This document shows positions 35,683-45,975 of a DNA stretch of 64,000 bases, piece after piece. A program made the translations under genes and the position numbers. The notes under the pieces were generated by a model. That model saw only the letters and a list, made by a program, of their open reading frames with translations. It ran no database searches and was not told where the DNA came from. The DNA is from Streptomyces hydrogenans (lineage in GTDB: Bacteria; Actinomycetota; Actinomycetes; Streptomycetales; Streptomycetaceae), in assembly GCF_014656075.1 (NCBI RefSeq), contig NZ_BNBS01000022.1, positions 1 through 64,000 of the forward strand. Reading direction: 5' to 3'. Within the stretch, counting starts at the first letter, position 1; every line of letters starts with the position of its first letter.

Positions 35683-36084
35683 GTGCCGCTCTCGGAGCAC
35701 GAGCAGCGAATGCTCGAGCAGATGGAGCGAGCGCTGTACGCCGAAGACCCCAAGTTCGCGACAGCGCTCGAAGGAAGCGGGCTGCGCACGTACACCCGGC
35801 GTCGGGTGTATCAGGCAGTCGCCGGCTTCCTGGTGGGTATCGCGCTCCTCATGGCCGGAATGGTCGCACAGCAGATCTGGATCAGCGTGGTGGGATTCCT
35901 CGTCATGCTGGGCTGCGCGGTCCTGGCGGTCACCGGTTGGCGCAAGGCGCCGAAGCCGGGCGAGCAGCCGCAGCAGGCGGCCAGGGGCCGCCGGAGTGGT
36001 GGACAGGCGCGACGCTCCATGATGGACCGGATCGAGGCGCGGTGGCAGCGACGCCGCGACGAGCAGCAGGGCGGCGGCCACTGA
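35683..36084 (+). CDS. DUF3040 small membrane protein
   Basis: A 133-residue actinobacterial DUF3040 protein. The N-terminal MPLSEHEQRMLEQMERALYA is the family hallmark. Two membrane segments follow (VYQAVAGFLVGIALLMAGM near 45-63 and IWISVVGFLVMLGCAVLAV near 66-84) with a basic tail (RRSGGQARRSMMDRIEARWQ). Function unknown; commonly located beside division and wall genes in actinobacteria. AGGAGG lies 5 nt before the GTG. A terminator hairpin follows at 36123-36152. Confidence 0.88.
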   Translation: MPLSEHEQRMLEQMERALYAEDPKFATALEGSGLRTYTRRRVYQAVAGFLVGIALLMAGMVAQQIWISVVGFLVMLGCAVLAVTGWRKAPKPGEQPQQAARGRRSGGQARRSMMDRIEARWQRRRDEQQGGGH

Positions 36085-36122
36085 GGCGCCGCTGAGCGGA
36101 GACCCCGCACCCCAGAGCCCTC

Positions 36123-36152
36123 CGCCCCGCCGGCACCGACCCCGGCGGGGCG
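36123..36152 (+). terminator. Hairpin after the DUF3040 gene
   Basis: CGCCCCGCCGG (36123-36133) and CCGGCGGGGCG (36142-36152) form an 11-bp stem followed by CAGCCTTTCCC. Confidence 0.65.
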
Positions 36153-36396
36153 CAGCCTTTCCCGAAACCCGCCCGCGCGATCCCCCTGCCGGGCCGCCAC
36201 GCTCCCCTCCCGCGCCGCGCCGCCGCTCGCCGCGGTCCTCTGCCGGGCCCCCGCGTTCCCCTCGCGTGCCGCGCCGCCGCCCCGTTGCGGGCTGCGCCCG
36301 ACCGGGACGTACCGCCGCCGCGCCGCCGCGGGCTGCGCCCGGGCTGGGGCTGCCGCGTCCGCCGTTCCGTTGTGGGCAGTTGTTCCGCTGGGGCGA

Positions 36397-36441
36397 TGGG
36401 GGTCCCCCCTGCTCGAGCGAAGCCGAGAGCTTGGGGGAGGG
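36397..36441. repeat. Streptomyces-type intergenic palindromic element
   Basis: GGGGGTCCCCCCTGCTCGAG, then CGAAGCCGAGAGCTTGGGGG. Outer arms TCCCCCC/GGGGGA pair, and an inner CTCG-AGCGAAGC-CGAG hairpin lies within. I recall very similar elements scattered in intergenic regions of many Streptomyces genomes. Confidence 0.65.
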
Positions 36442-36716
36442 TGGGCACGACGGAACGGCACCGTTACCGGGTGCCTCCGCTTCCGGGCCTGGCCCCGCAC
36501 CCATACGGCGTCGTACAGCGGGTGCGGGTTCAGGCGCGGAAAGCCTGGGCCCGGCAGGGGGCGTCGTCCCTGTGCCCACCCGTCCCGCCCTGCGGGACGC
36601 CTGCCCACAGGGCGCGGGGCGGCGGCGGGCGCAGCCCGCACCAGGGAACGGGGGCGCGGCCCCGCACCAAGGGACGGCAGGGCACCCCGCACCAAGGGGC
36701 GGCGGGGTGCCGTGGG

Positions 36717-39065
36717 TCAGGTGTGGAGGCCTGGGGTTCGGGATTTGAGGGTGGTCCAGTGGGCGGAGGCGGACCAGTGGAGGCGGGCCGCGGAGCGGGG
36801 GGCGAGGAGGGCACGGAGACGCACCGCGCGCGAGGCGTGCGCGCGGAACCCGGCCCGTACCCGCTTCGCGTCCTCCGCGAGGCCCGCCACCGCACGTGGC
36901 GCCGGCGCGTAGAGGGTCTCCTCGACCGCCCGCGCCACCCGGTGCACCGCTTCCGCCGCCTCCCCGGACAGCTCACCCGCCCGGACGATCCGCTCCGCGG
37001 TCCTGCGGGGCGTCTGCGCCTCGTCGGGTTCGAGCCCGTGGTCCCAGGCGGTGTCGCCGATCTCCCGCCACACCGCCAGCGCGCCGCCCGAGGGCGCGAG
37101 CCGCTTGGCCCGGACCCGGGTCCGCCAGAGGAACGGGATCAGGGGCAGGGCCAGGACCAGCAGCGCCGCCAGCGTCCATCCGGCCGCCTTCAGGAGGTCC
37201 GTACCGCCGCCGGAGGACGTGTCGTCCGCCGCCGCCGGGTTCGGGCCGCACTCGCCGAGGCGCCGCATCTCCGGTGGGCAGCTCTCCGAGGCGCTCGGTG
37301 CCGCCGAGGGCTGCGCCGAGGAGGTCGCGGAGGGCTGCGCCGGACCGGTCGGGCCGCCGGTGGGGGAGACCTGCCGGGTGTACGCGGGGGTGGAGCCGCG
37401 GGAGGGCGTCGGCTCGAAACGGGTCCAGCCGGCGCCCTCGAAGTACAGCTCGGGCCAGGCGTGGGCGTCCCGGATGCCGACCGACACCGAGCCGTCGGAC
37501 TGGGTGGTGCCCGGCATGAAGCCGACCGCGACCCGCGCCGGGATGCCCAGCGTGCGGGCCATCGCCGCCATCGAGAAGGAGAAGTGGATGCAGAACCCCT
37601 CCTTGTCCTTCAGGAAGCGGGAGATCGCCTCCGTGCCCGTCCCGGACGTCACGTCGACGTCGTACCGGAAGCCGCCGTCCTCGGCGAACCAGTCCTGGAG
37701 CCGGACCGCCCGCTCGTAGTCGTTCGCCGCGTCCTTGGTGATCTCCAGGGCCGTCGACCGCACGTCGGCGGGAAGGCTGCCCGGCACCTTGGTGTACTCC
37801 CGGAGCAGCTGCTCCGGTGCCGGGCCCGCCTGGGCGAGCTGCTCGCTCGTGGGCTGCACGTCGAGGCTGGTCACCTGGTAGCGGACGCCCTTGGTGGTCT
37901 GCTTGTCGTCGCCGACGAGCATCCGCCCGGCCGGCTCGAACCGCCAGCGGCCCTCGATGTCGACCCGGGCGGCCGGGAACGGCATCGGCAGCCACTTCTG
38001 GTCGTACCCCTCCGAGGCGACGAAGTTGCTGGTCACCTCGGAGGTGCGGACGGACTGCGCGAGGCCGTCGGGCCACGGCAGCACCTTCGGCACCGCGTCG
38101 ATCGGGCGGACCGAGGACTTCCACGAGGTGCCGTCGAACTGGTCGAGGGCGACGAGCCGGAGGTACAGCCCGCTGTTGTCCACGGCGTTGGTCCGGTAGC
38201 GCAGGACCTCGAAGTCCTCCGGCTGGCGCAGGTTGTCCTGGAGGGAGACCAGCGGGTTCACGGCGGCGATGGTGCCGCCGCCCCCACCGCCCTCGCCGGG
38301 GCCCGCGCCCCCGCCGGTGCCCAGCAGTCCGCCGGAGAAGCCCGGCAGGACGAGCGGCACCACCAGGGCGGTGCCCATGGCGACGGCGCCGATCCTGCGG
38401 CCTGTGCGGACCGGCGCGAAGGCGCTCCCGCCGCCGCCCGCGGCCGAGCCGGGCCGGCCGGAGCGCTGGGCGCCGCCGAAGACCCGTCCCCAGGCCGAGA
38501 GCCGGTCGCGGCCCTCGGCGAGGAGCAGCAGGAGGTAGCCGGTGGCGGCGAGCAGGAACCAGAGCCGTCCGGCGCCGCCGCCGGAGAGCCCGGCGGCCAC
38601 CGAGTACAGCGCGAGCAGCGGCAGACCGGCCGGGGCGGCCCGGCGGAAGGTGACCGCCAGGACGTCCACCAGCAGCCCGATCGCCAGTACGCCGGCGACC
38701 AGCATGAGCCGGATGCCCTCGGTGTCCGGGGCGGGGATCGCGTAGGTGCCGACGTCCTCGGCGCCGAGCCGGAACAGCTCCGCCACCCGCTGGACCGCGA
38801 GCGGCCCGGGCAGGAACCCCAGGAGCGCCTGCTCGCGGGCGAAGACCGCGGTCAGCGCGATCACGGAGACCAGCAGCTGGGCGCCGATCGTCAGCGGCCG
38901 GGCCAGCGGAACCCGCCGGCACAGCATGCCGGCGGCGCTCTGCAGGGCCAGCAGGAAGGCGGCGGTGAAGATCCAGGTGGCCGGCTTCACCAGCGGCAGC
39001 AGCGCGCCGGCGGCCATCAGGGAGGCCGCCCAGGCGGCCAGTGTCAGGCGGGTGAGCCCGCTCAT
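36717..39065 (-). CDS. Membrane transglutaminase-like protease, TgpA family
   Basis: A 782-residue protein with about seven membrane segments in the first 240 residues, a periplasmic-side linker, a transglutaminase core and a DUF4129 C-terminal part after one more membrane segment near 610-630. The catalytic triad is visible: Cys in DKEGFCIHFSFSMAAMA near 490, His in RDAHAWPELYFEGAGW near 535, and Asp/Glu-bearing FEPTPSRG just after. The ATG overlaps the DUF58 stop (ATGA) with GGAGG before it. Third gene of the MoxR-DUF58-TgpA operon, a common actinobacterial triad of unknown substrate, probably acting in envelope maintenance. Confidence 0.9.
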   Translation of the reverse strand: MSGLTRLTLAAWAASLMAAGALLPLVKPATWIFTAAFLLALQSAAGMLCRRVPLARPLTIGAQLLVSVIALTAVFAREQALLGFLPGPLAVQRVAELFRLGAEDVGTYAIPAPDTEGIRLMLVAGVLAIGLLVDVLAVTFRRAAPAGLPLLALYSVAAGLSGGGAGRLWFLLAATGYLLLLLAEGRDRLSAWGRVFGGAQRSGRPGSAAGGGGSAFAPVRTGRRIGAVAMGTALVVPLVLPGFSGGLLGTGGGAGPGEGGGGGGTIAAVNPLVSLQDNLRQPEDFEVLRYRTNAVDNSGLYLRLVALDQFDGTSWKSSVRPIDAVPKVLPWPDGLAQSVRTSEVTSNFVASEGYDQKWLPMPFPAARVDIEGRWRFEPAGRMLVGDDKQTTKGVRYQVTSLDVQPTSEQLAQAGPAPEQLLREYTKVPGSLPADVRSTALEITKDAANDYERAVRLQDWFAEDGGFRYDVDVTSGTGTEAISRFLKDKEGFCIHFSFSMAAMARTLGIPARVAVGFMPGTTQSDGSVSVGIRDAHAWPELYFEGAGWTRFEPTPSRGSTPAYTRQVSPTGGPTGPAQPSATSSAQPSAAPSASESCPPEMRRLGECGPNPAAADDTSSGGGTDLLKAAGWTLAALLVLALPLIPFLWRTRVRAKRLAPSGGALAVWREIGDTAWDHGLEPDEAQTPRRTAERIVRAGELSGEAAEAVHRVARAVEETLYAPAPRAVAGLAEDAKRVRAGFRAHASRAVRLRALLAPRSAARLHWSASAHWTTLKSRTPGLHT

Positions 39066-40431
39066 GCCCATCCTCCGTAGCTGTCCGCGGCGGCGGTGTC
39101 GCGCAGTGCCCCGGCGGCCTGCTGCCAGAGGTCGGCCAGACGGGCGCCGGGCTGCACCGGGACGACCGTCCAGCCGGCCTCGCGCAGCTCCCTGGCCCGG
39201 GCGTCGACGGCCCCGGCCACGGCGCCGCCGGTGAGCCAGGTCCCGGAGTCCAGGACGAAGGCGACGGCCGCGCCGGCCCGGCCGCGCATCCGGCCGGCCA
39301 GGGCGGCCTGCTCCTCGTCGAGGTCGCCGAGGAAGGCGACGAGCAGCCCCTCGCTCCCGGCGCGCAGCACGTCGGAGGCGCGCGAGAGCCCGGCGCCGTC
39401 GGAGTGGTCGACGATCGCGAGGGTGTCCATCAGCAGCCCGGCCGTCTCCACGGAGTCGGTGCCCGCGTATCCGTCGGAGCCCTCGCCGGGGACGGCGGTG
39501 CCGGTGTCGGTGAGCAGCCGGACCGCGTAGCCGCGCTCCAGCATGTGGGTGAGGACGGAGGCGGCGCCGGAGACGGCCCACTCGAAGGCGGAGTCGGGGC
39601 CGGAGCCCTGGTAGCCGACCCGGCGGGTGTCGAGGAGGACCGTGCAGTGCGAGCGCTGGGGCTGCTCCTCGCGGCGGACCATCAGCTCGCCGTAGCGGGC
39701 GGTCGAGCGCCAGTGGACCCGGCGCAGGTCGTCGCCGACCCGGTAGGCGCGCGGGATGACGTCGTCGTCGCCTGCCAGGGCCAGGGTGCGCTGCCTGCCC
39801 TCCCCGTACCCGGACGCCTCGCCGCCCAGCCTGACCGGCGGCAGGGCCGTGGTGCGCGGGACGACGGTCAGGGTGTCGTACGCGTGGAAGGAGCGGGTCA
39901 GCTCGCACATCCCGAAGGGGTCGCTCAGCCGGAGCTGGAGCGGCCCGAGCGGGAAGCGGCCGCGCAGGTCGGAGCGGACCCGGTAGGAGACCTCGCGCCG
40001 GCCGCCGGCCTCGACCCGGTCGAGGACGAAGCGGGGGCGGGGGCCCAGCATGTAGGGCACGTGGTCCTGGAGCATCAGCAGCCCGGTGGGGAGCTTGGAG
40101 ACGTTCTCCATCCGGAGCTGGACCCGGGCCTCGGTGCCCGCCTCCACCCGCTGCGGGGTGAGCAGGCGGGAGGTGGCGACCCGGTAGCGGGTGCGGTGCA
40201 GGACGACGGCGCAGATCAGCGGCAGGACGGCGAGCAGCAGGCCGACCCGGAGCAGGTCGGCCTGGCCCAGCACGTAGGCGCAGACGGCGGCGGCCGCCCC
40301 GGCGGCCAGGAAGGACCGGCCGCGGGTGGTGAGTCCGCCGAGGGTGGCCCGCAGGCCGCCCCGGCCGTCCTCGGCCCGGGGGCCGGCGTGGTCGTCGGCC
40401 CGCTGCCCCTCGGGTGCGGCGGGGGTGGCCA

Positions 40432-40435
<4 letters not shown>
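39062..40435 (-). CDS. DUF58 domain protein
   Basis: 457 residues. Two membrane segments near residues 42-80 (FLAAGAAAAVCAYVLGQADL and LLLAVLPLICAVVL) precede a beta-rich region. The DUF58 core contains IPRAYRVGDDLRRVHWRSTA near 230 and the conserved RREEQPQRSHCTVLLD near 253. A von Willebrand-type fold follows, with degenerate metal-site residues. GTG 40435 overlaps the moxR stop (GTGA), with GGGAGG 9 nt upstream; ATG 40432 is also possible. Middle gene of the MoxR-DUF58-TgpA operon. Confidence 0.9.
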
Positions 40436-41448
<1,013 letters not shown>

Positions 41449-41556
41449 CCCGGCCCTCCTCGGCCTTGCAGGAACACGGACACCTGCCCCCGATGGGATG
41501 TACGGGGGGTGTCACCCGAGCATTCTTGTTGGGATTGCCGGGCCCTGTCACTCGCC

Positions 41557-41565
41557 TGTGGACAA
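41557..41565. promoter_or_regulatory. Single DnaA-box-like 9-mer
   Basis: TGTGGACAA is the reverse complement of TTGTCCACA, the preferred Streptomyces DnaA box. It lies in the 146-bp gap between moxR and the carbonic anhydrase gene. One box alone is not an origin. Confidence 0.45.
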
Positions 41566-41594
41566 CTGCGGACGAAATGCCGGAGTTTGTCGTC

Positions 41595-42188
41595 TTACGC
41601 GGAGGCGGAAACTGTGCTCGGACCGCTGCCGGAACCATTCTCCACAGGGTGGATCTCGCGGAGCAGACCGGTCGCGACGTCGAAGACGAAGCCCCGGACG
41701 TCGTCCGTGTGCGGCAGGAAGGGCGAGGTGCGGACCCGCTGCATCGACTGCCGTACGTCCTGGTCCACGTCCCGGAACGCCTCGACCGCCCAGGCCGGAC
41801 GCTGCCCCACCTCGTCCTCCAGCTCGTGCCGGAAGTCCTCGGTGAGCGACTCCAGGCCGCAGCCGGTGTGGTGCACCAGCATCACGGCGCGGGTGCCGAG
41901 CGCCCGCTGGCTGATGGTGAGGGAGCGGATGACGTCGTCGGTGACGACGCCGCCCGCGTTGCGGATCGTGTGGCAGTCGCCGAGTTCGAGACCCAGCGCC
42001 GCGTGCAGGTCCAGCCGGGCGTCCATGCAGGCCACGACGGCGACGTGGAGCACCGGACGCGCGTCCATGCCCGGGTCGGAGAAGTCGGCGGCGTACCGCG
42101 CGTTCGCCTCGACGAGCCGCTCGGTGACCGAGCCGCCGGCGGGCGTCGCGCCGGACGGGCCGGGGGAGGGGTGTGCGGAGGTCGTCAT
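41595..42188 (-). CDS. Beta-class carbonic anhydrase
   Basis: A 197-residue zinc enzyme interconverting CO2 and bicarbonate. The metal site is visible: first Cys with the Asp-Arg dyad in VACMDARLD near residue 46, and His-x2-Cys in MLVHHTGCGLESL near 100. GDCHTIRNAGGVVTDD near 62 is the conserved active-site loop. Size fits the short beta-CA class of actinobacteria. ATG 42188 is 7 nt after TACCGT (42196-42201), indicating a leaderless mRNA. It diverges from the dcw cluster. Confidence 0.9.
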   Translation of the reverse strand: MTTSAHPSPGPSGATPAGGSVTERLVEANARYAADFSDPGMDARPVLHVAVVACMDARLDLHAALGLELGDCHTIRNAGGVVTDDVIRSLTISQRALGTRAVMLVHHTGCGLESLTEDFRHELEDEVGQRPAWAVEAFRDVDQDVRQSMQRVRTSPFLPHTDDVRGFVFDVATGLLREIHPVENGSGSGPSTVSASA

Positions 42189-42507
42189 GGCCCCGACGGT
42201 AGTGGGCACCACCCCCGAGGGCCCGCCGTGAGAAGAGGACAAAGAACGCCAATGATCCTCTGTGTGAGCCACCCCACAGTGATCGCCGGACGCCGCCGAT
42301 CGAGTGAACCACCCGGAATGTCCGCACGCGCGTCCGGCGCCGCGCGGCGCGCCAGCCGGTTGATTGACCGGCCCCGTCCGTGGACTAGAGTGACGCGGAG
42401 TTCCTGGAGACAATCGAGCGGTTTGCAGCGGTTTCTCCCCCGTGTGCGCGGCGGCACCCACGGCTCGCCCCCTTACCCGCTCGCCGTGCCCGTTCTGAGA
42501 GGGTGCG
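42189..42507. other. 319-bp divergent control region between carbonic anhydrase and rsmH
   Basis: Holds the leaderless-type -10 of the carbonic anhydrase gene (42196-42201, minus strand) and the rsmH promoter (42364-42391). The rsmH leader would be about 110 nt, with repeated GCGGTTT motifs at about 42418 and 42429. There is no mraZ gene, which in many bacteria precedes rsmH. Confidence 0.6.
42364..42391 (+). promoter_or_regulatory. Promoter of the dcw cluster (rsmH)
   Basis: TTGACC (42364-42369), 16-bp spacer, TAGAGT (42386-42391). A good -35/-10 pair at the head of the cluster. Confidence 0.65.
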
Positions 42508-43464
42508 TTGAGCAACGACCGCCACGTCCCGGTGATGCTCCAGCGGTGCCTGGACATGTTGGCCCCGGCCCTCCAGCGCCCCGGCGCGGTCGTCGTCGAC
42601 TGCACCCTGGGCCTCGGCGGACACAGCGAGGCCCTGCTCCGCGCCTTCCCCGAGGCCCGGCTCGTCGCCCTCGACCGCGACAAGGAGGCCCTGCGCCTCT
42701 CCGGCGAGCGGCTCGCCCCCTACGGGGACCGCGCCACCCTCGTCCACGCCGTCTACGACGAACTGCCCGAGGTCCTCGACCGGCTCGGCATCGACAGGGC
42801 CGACGGCGTCCTCTTCGACCTCGGCGTCTCCTCCATGCAGCTGGACGAGGCCGACCGCGGCTTCGCCTACGCCCAGGACGCCCCGCTCGACATGCGCATG
42901 GACCAGACGACCGGCATGAGCGCCGCCGAGGTCCTCAACACCTACCCGGCCGGCGAACTCGTCCGCATCCTGCGCGCCTACGGCGAGGAGAAGCAGGCCA
43001 AGCGGATCGTCTCCGCCATCGTCCGCGAGCGCGACAAGGAGCCGTTCACCAACAGCGCCCGGCTCGTCGAGCTCATCCGCGACGCCCTCCCGCAGGCCGC
43101 CAAGCGCACCGGCGGCAACCCCGCCAAGCGCACCTTCCAGGCCCTGCGCATCGAGGTCAACGGCGAACTGAGCGTCCTGGAGCGGGCCATCCCGGCCGCC
43201 GTGAAGGCCCTCGCCGTCGGCGGCCGCGTCGCCGTCCTCTCGTACCACTCCCTGGAGGACCGGCTCGTCAAGCAGGTCTTCGCGGCCGGCGCGGCCACCA
43301 CCGCCCCGCCCGGCCTCCCGGTCGTCCCCGAGCAGTACCAGCCCCGCCTCAAGCTCCTCACCCGCGGCGCCGAACTCCCCACCGAGGAGGAGGTGGCCGA
43401 GAACCGCCGGGCCGCCCCCGCCCGCCTCCGGGGCGTCGAGCGCATCCGGGAGGACGTGCTGTGA
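42508..43464 (+). CDS. rsmH: 16S rRNA (cytosine1402-N4)-methyltransferase RsmH (MraW)
   Basis: A 318-residue SAM-dependent enzyme that methylates C1402 of 16S rRNA and heads the dcw cluster. [13 protein letters not shown] at the start, [13 protein letters not shown] (SAM motif I) near 33, [19 protein letters not shown] near 108, [27 protein letters not shown] near 205 and [13 protein letters not shown] near 243 are all typical. The TTG start at 42508 has GAGAGGG upstream. Its stop overlaps the ftsL start (GTGA). Confidence 0.95.
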   Translation: MSNDRHVPVMLQRCLDMLAPALQRPGAVVVDCTLGLGGHSEALLRAFPEARLVALDRDKEALRLSGERLAPYGDRATLVHAVYDELPEVLDRLGIDRADGVLFDLGVSSMQLDEADRGFAYAQDAPLDMRMDQTTGMSAAEVLNTYPAGELVRILRAYGEEKQAKRIVSAIVRERDKEPFTNSARLVELIRDALPQAAKRTGGNPAKRTFQALRIEVNGELSVLERAIPAAVKALAVGGRVAVLSYHSLEDRLVKQVFAAGAATTAPPGLPVVPEQYQPRLKLLTRGAELPTEEEVAENRRAAPARLRGVERIREDVL

Positions 43465-43952
43465 GCGCGGCGAGGGGGCCGCTCAAAGGCCGGGCCGCGC
43501 GGCTCGGACGGCTGATGCCGTCCGGACCCAGCTCGGCCGCCCGCACCCCCTTCGTCCTGCTCGTCGTCCTCCTCCTCGGCGGCGGCCTCATCACCCTGCT
43601 GCTGCTGAACTCCGCCCTCAACCAGGGCTCCTTCAAGCTGCGCGAGCTCAAGGACCGCACCACCGAGCTCACCGACGAGGAACAGGCCCTCCAGCGCGAC
43701 GTCGACGCCAACGCCGCCCCCGACGCCCTGGAGCGCCGCGCCCGCGAGCTCGGCATGGTCCCCGGCGGCAGCCCCGCCTTCCTCGGTCCCGACGGCAAGG
43801 TCCTCGGCGAGCCCACCGTCGCCCCCTCCCCGAAGCCCTCCCGCACGCCGAGCCGCGCCCCGGCCCGCACGGCCGACCCCGGCACCGACCCGAAGCCCAC
43901 CCCCACCGGCACCACCCCGACCGCGACCGCCCCGACGACCTCCGGCAGGTGA
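43461..43952 (+). CDS. ftsL: FtsL-like septum protein
   Basis: A 163-residue bitopic division protein. A short basic cytoplasmic part is followed by one membrane segment ([19 protein letters not shown] near 31-49). A predicted coiled coil with leucine spacing comes next ([20 protein letters not shown] near 59-78), then a Pro/Thr-rich extracellular tail. Sequence conservation in FtsL is low; the assignment rests on topology and on its place between rsmH and ftsI. It would form the FtsQ-FtsL-FtsB complex. GTG start overlaps the rsmH stop, with GGGAGG upstream. Confidence 0.85.
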   Translation: MSAARGPLKGRAARLGRLMPSGPSSAARTPFVLLVVLLLGGGLITLLLLNSALNQGSFKLRELKDRTTELTDEEQALQRDVDANAAPDALERRARELGMVPGGSPAFLGPDGKVLGEPTVAPSPKPSRTPSRAPARTADPGTDPKPTPTGTTPTATAPTTSGR

Positions 43953-43959
43953 CCGAGCA

Positions 43960-45957
43960 GTGCCCTCCCAGGAGCCCCCGCGCCGCCGCGTCCCCGGACC
44001 CGCGCGCCCGGCCCGCCCCCGGCCCGCCGGATCCGGCGCCCGGGCCGGAGCGGGCGGCCGCGCGCCGCGCCCCGCGCCCCGGCCCGCCGCCCGCCGCCCC
44101 GCGCCCCGGCCGCCCGCCCGCAGGCCCCGCACCATCACGCTCGGCCGCCCCAAACCCCGGCTGCGCCTGATCTCCGTCGGCCTCACCCTCGTCATGCTGG
44201 TCTTCGTGGTGCGGCTGCTCCAGGTCCAAGCCGTCGACGCCAGCGCGTACGCGGCCAAGGCCGACAAGTACCGCTACCAGGAGTACACGCTCTCCGCCGA
44301 GCGCGGCGAGATCACCGACCGCAACGGCATCGCCCTGGCCACCAGCGTCGACGCCTACGACATCACCGCCGACCCGAAGCTCTTCACCCCCGAGGAGTCC
44401 AAGGTCCGCGACGCGCCCGAGCAGGCGGCCGCGCTCCTCGCCCCGATCCTCGGCAAGGAGCCGGCGGAGCTGGCGAAGAAGCTCCGCACCCCCAAGTCCC
44501 GCTACACCCTGCTCGCCCGCAAGCAGACCCCGCAGGTGTGGAACCAGATCAAGGACCTCAAGAAGGTCTACGCGCAGAAGGCCCGGGCGGCCGACGGCAC
44601 CGGCGTCAACCTGCTCGGCGGCGTCCTCAGCGAGCCCAGCACCAAGCGCGTCTACCCCAACGGCGACCTCGGCGCCGGGATACTGGGCTACGTCAACGCC
44701 GAGGGCCGCGGCGCCGGCGGCGTCGAGTCCATGCTCGACCCCGAACTCGCCGGCCGGGACGGGAAGATCCGCTTCACCGCCTCCGGCGGCCGGCAGGTCC
44801 CCACCGCGGGCTCCCAGGGCACCCCCGCCGTCCCCGGCTCCGACATCGAGCTCACCATCGACCGGGACATCCAGTGGGCCGCCCAGCAGGCCATCAGCGA
44901 CCAGGTCCGCAAGTCCAAGGCCGACCGCGGCTACGTCATCGTCCAGGACACCCGCACCGGTGAGGTCCTCGCCATGGCCAACGCCCCCGGCTTCGACCCC
45001 AACGACCTCTCCGCCGCCAACTCCGCCGCCATGGGCAACGCCGCCCTCCAGGACGCCTACGAGCCCGGCTCCACCAGCAAGGTCATGTCGATGGCCGCCG
45101 TCCTGGAGGAGGGCAAGGCCACCCCCGACACCCACGTCACCGTCCCCAACCGGCTCCACCGCGGCGACCGGCTCTTCAAGGACGACATCGACCACAGGAC
45201 CTGGTACCTGACGCTCAACGGCGTCCTCGCCAAGTCCAGCAACATCGGCACCATCCTCGCCACCGGCCAGCTCGGCAAGGACCAGGCCGAGTCCAACCGC
45301 GTCCTCGACGGCTACCTCCGCCGCTTCGGCATCGGCAGCCCCACCGGCCTCGGCTTCCCCGGCGAGACCCCCGGCATCCTCGCCAAGCCCGAGGACTGGT
45401 CCACCTCCCAGCAGTACACGATCCCCTTCGGCCAGGGCCTCTCCGTCAACGCCCTCCAGGCCGCCTCCGTCTACTCGACCATCGCCAACGGAGGCGTACG
45501 CGTCGAACCCACCCTCGTCCGCGGCACCAAGGGCCCCGACGGCCGCTTCGCCCCCGCCGCCGCGCCCGAGGAGAACCGGGTCGTCAGCGAGAAGACCGCC
45601 AAGACCCTCGCCCAGATGCTGGAGTCGGTCGTCGAGGACCGCGAGGGCACCGGCACCCGGGCCGCCATCCCCGGCTACCGCGTCGCGGGCAAGACCGGCA
45701 CCGCCAACCGGGTCGACCCCGAACTCGGCCGCTACAAGGGCTACACCGCCTCCTTCGCCGGCTTCGCCCCCGCCGACCAGCCGCGCGTCACCGTCTACTG
45801 CGCCATCCAGAACCCCACCAAGGGCAGCTACTTCGGCGGCCAGATCTGCGGCCCCATCTACAAGAAGGTCATGGAGTTCGCGCTCAAGACCCTCCACGTG
45901 GCACCCACCGGCAGCGAGTCCGCCCGCCTGCCGGTCACCTTCGAACCCACCCCGTGA
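43960..45957 (+). CDS. ftsI: Septal penicillin-binding protein FtsI (PBP3, transpeptidase)
   Basis: A 665-residue class B PBP that crosslinks septal peptidoglycan as partner of FtsW. A very Pro/Arg-rich cytoplasmic N-terminus (1-65) precedes one membrane segment (ISVGLTLVMLVFVVRLLQV). The dimerisation domain begins with AERGEITDRNGIALA. The transpeptidase motifs are intact: S371-T-S-K, S426-S-N and K578-T-G. There are no PASTA domains. The GTG at 43960 is 7 bp after the ftsL stop, with AGGTGA upstream. Confidence 0.95.
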   Translation: MPSQEPPRRRVPGPARPARPRPAGSGARAGAGGRAPRPAPRPAARRPAPRPPARRPRTITLGRPKPRLRLISVGLTLVMLVFVVRLLQVQAVDASAYAAKADKYRYQEYTLSAERGEITDRNGIALATSVDAYDITADPKLFTPEESKVRDAPEQAAALLAPILGKEPAELAKKLRTPKSRYTLLARKQTPQVWNQIKDLKKVYAQKARAADGTGVNLLGGVLSEPSTKRVYPNGDLGAGILGYVNAEGRGAGGVESMLDPELAGRDGKIRFTASGGRQVPTAGSQGTPAVPGSDIELTIDRDIQWAAQQAISDQVRKSKADRGYVIVQDTRTGEVLAMANAPGFDPNDLSAANSAAMGNAALQDAYEPGSTSKVMSMAAVLEEGKATPDTHVTVPNRLHRGDRLFKDDIDHRTWYLTLNGVLAKSSNIGTILATGQLGKDQAESNRVLDGYLRRFGIGSPTGLGFPGETPGILAKPEDWSTSQQYTIPFGQGLSVNALQAASVYSTIANGGVRVEPTLVRGTKGPDGRFAPAAAPEENRVVSEKTAKTLAQMLESVVEDREGTGTRAAIPGYRVAGKTGTANRVDPELGRYKGYTASFAGFAPADQPRVTVYCAIQNPTKGSYFGGQICGPIYKKVMEFALKTLHVAPTGSESARLPVTFEPTP

Positions 45958-45975
45958 CCCCCGGGAGCACCACCA

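Larger units (their letters stand above)
36085..36716. other. 632-bp intergenic region of low-complexity GC repeats
   Basis: A gap between convergent genes holding one terminator hairpin (36123-36152), one palindromic repeat element (36397-36441), repeated GGGCTGCGCCCG at about 36291 and 36330, and repeated CCCGCACCAAGGG near 36640-36700. Reading frames through it give only Pro/Arg/Gly-rich peptides in both directions, so I call no gene. Confidence 0.7.

Noticed and set aside
36085..36716. Several open frames in both directions in the 632-bp gap
   Set aside because: Low-complexity Pro/Arg/Gly peptides from repeats, no ribosome binding site, no family resemblance.
41557..41565. Replication origin
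   Set aside because: Only one DnaA box, no dnaA/dnaN neighbours, no AT-rich unwinding region.
42189..42507. mraZ gene at the head of the dcw cluster
   Set aside because: No MraZ-like frame exists between the carbonic anhydrase gene and rsmH. ftsA, murC and ddl are also absent from the cluster in this window.
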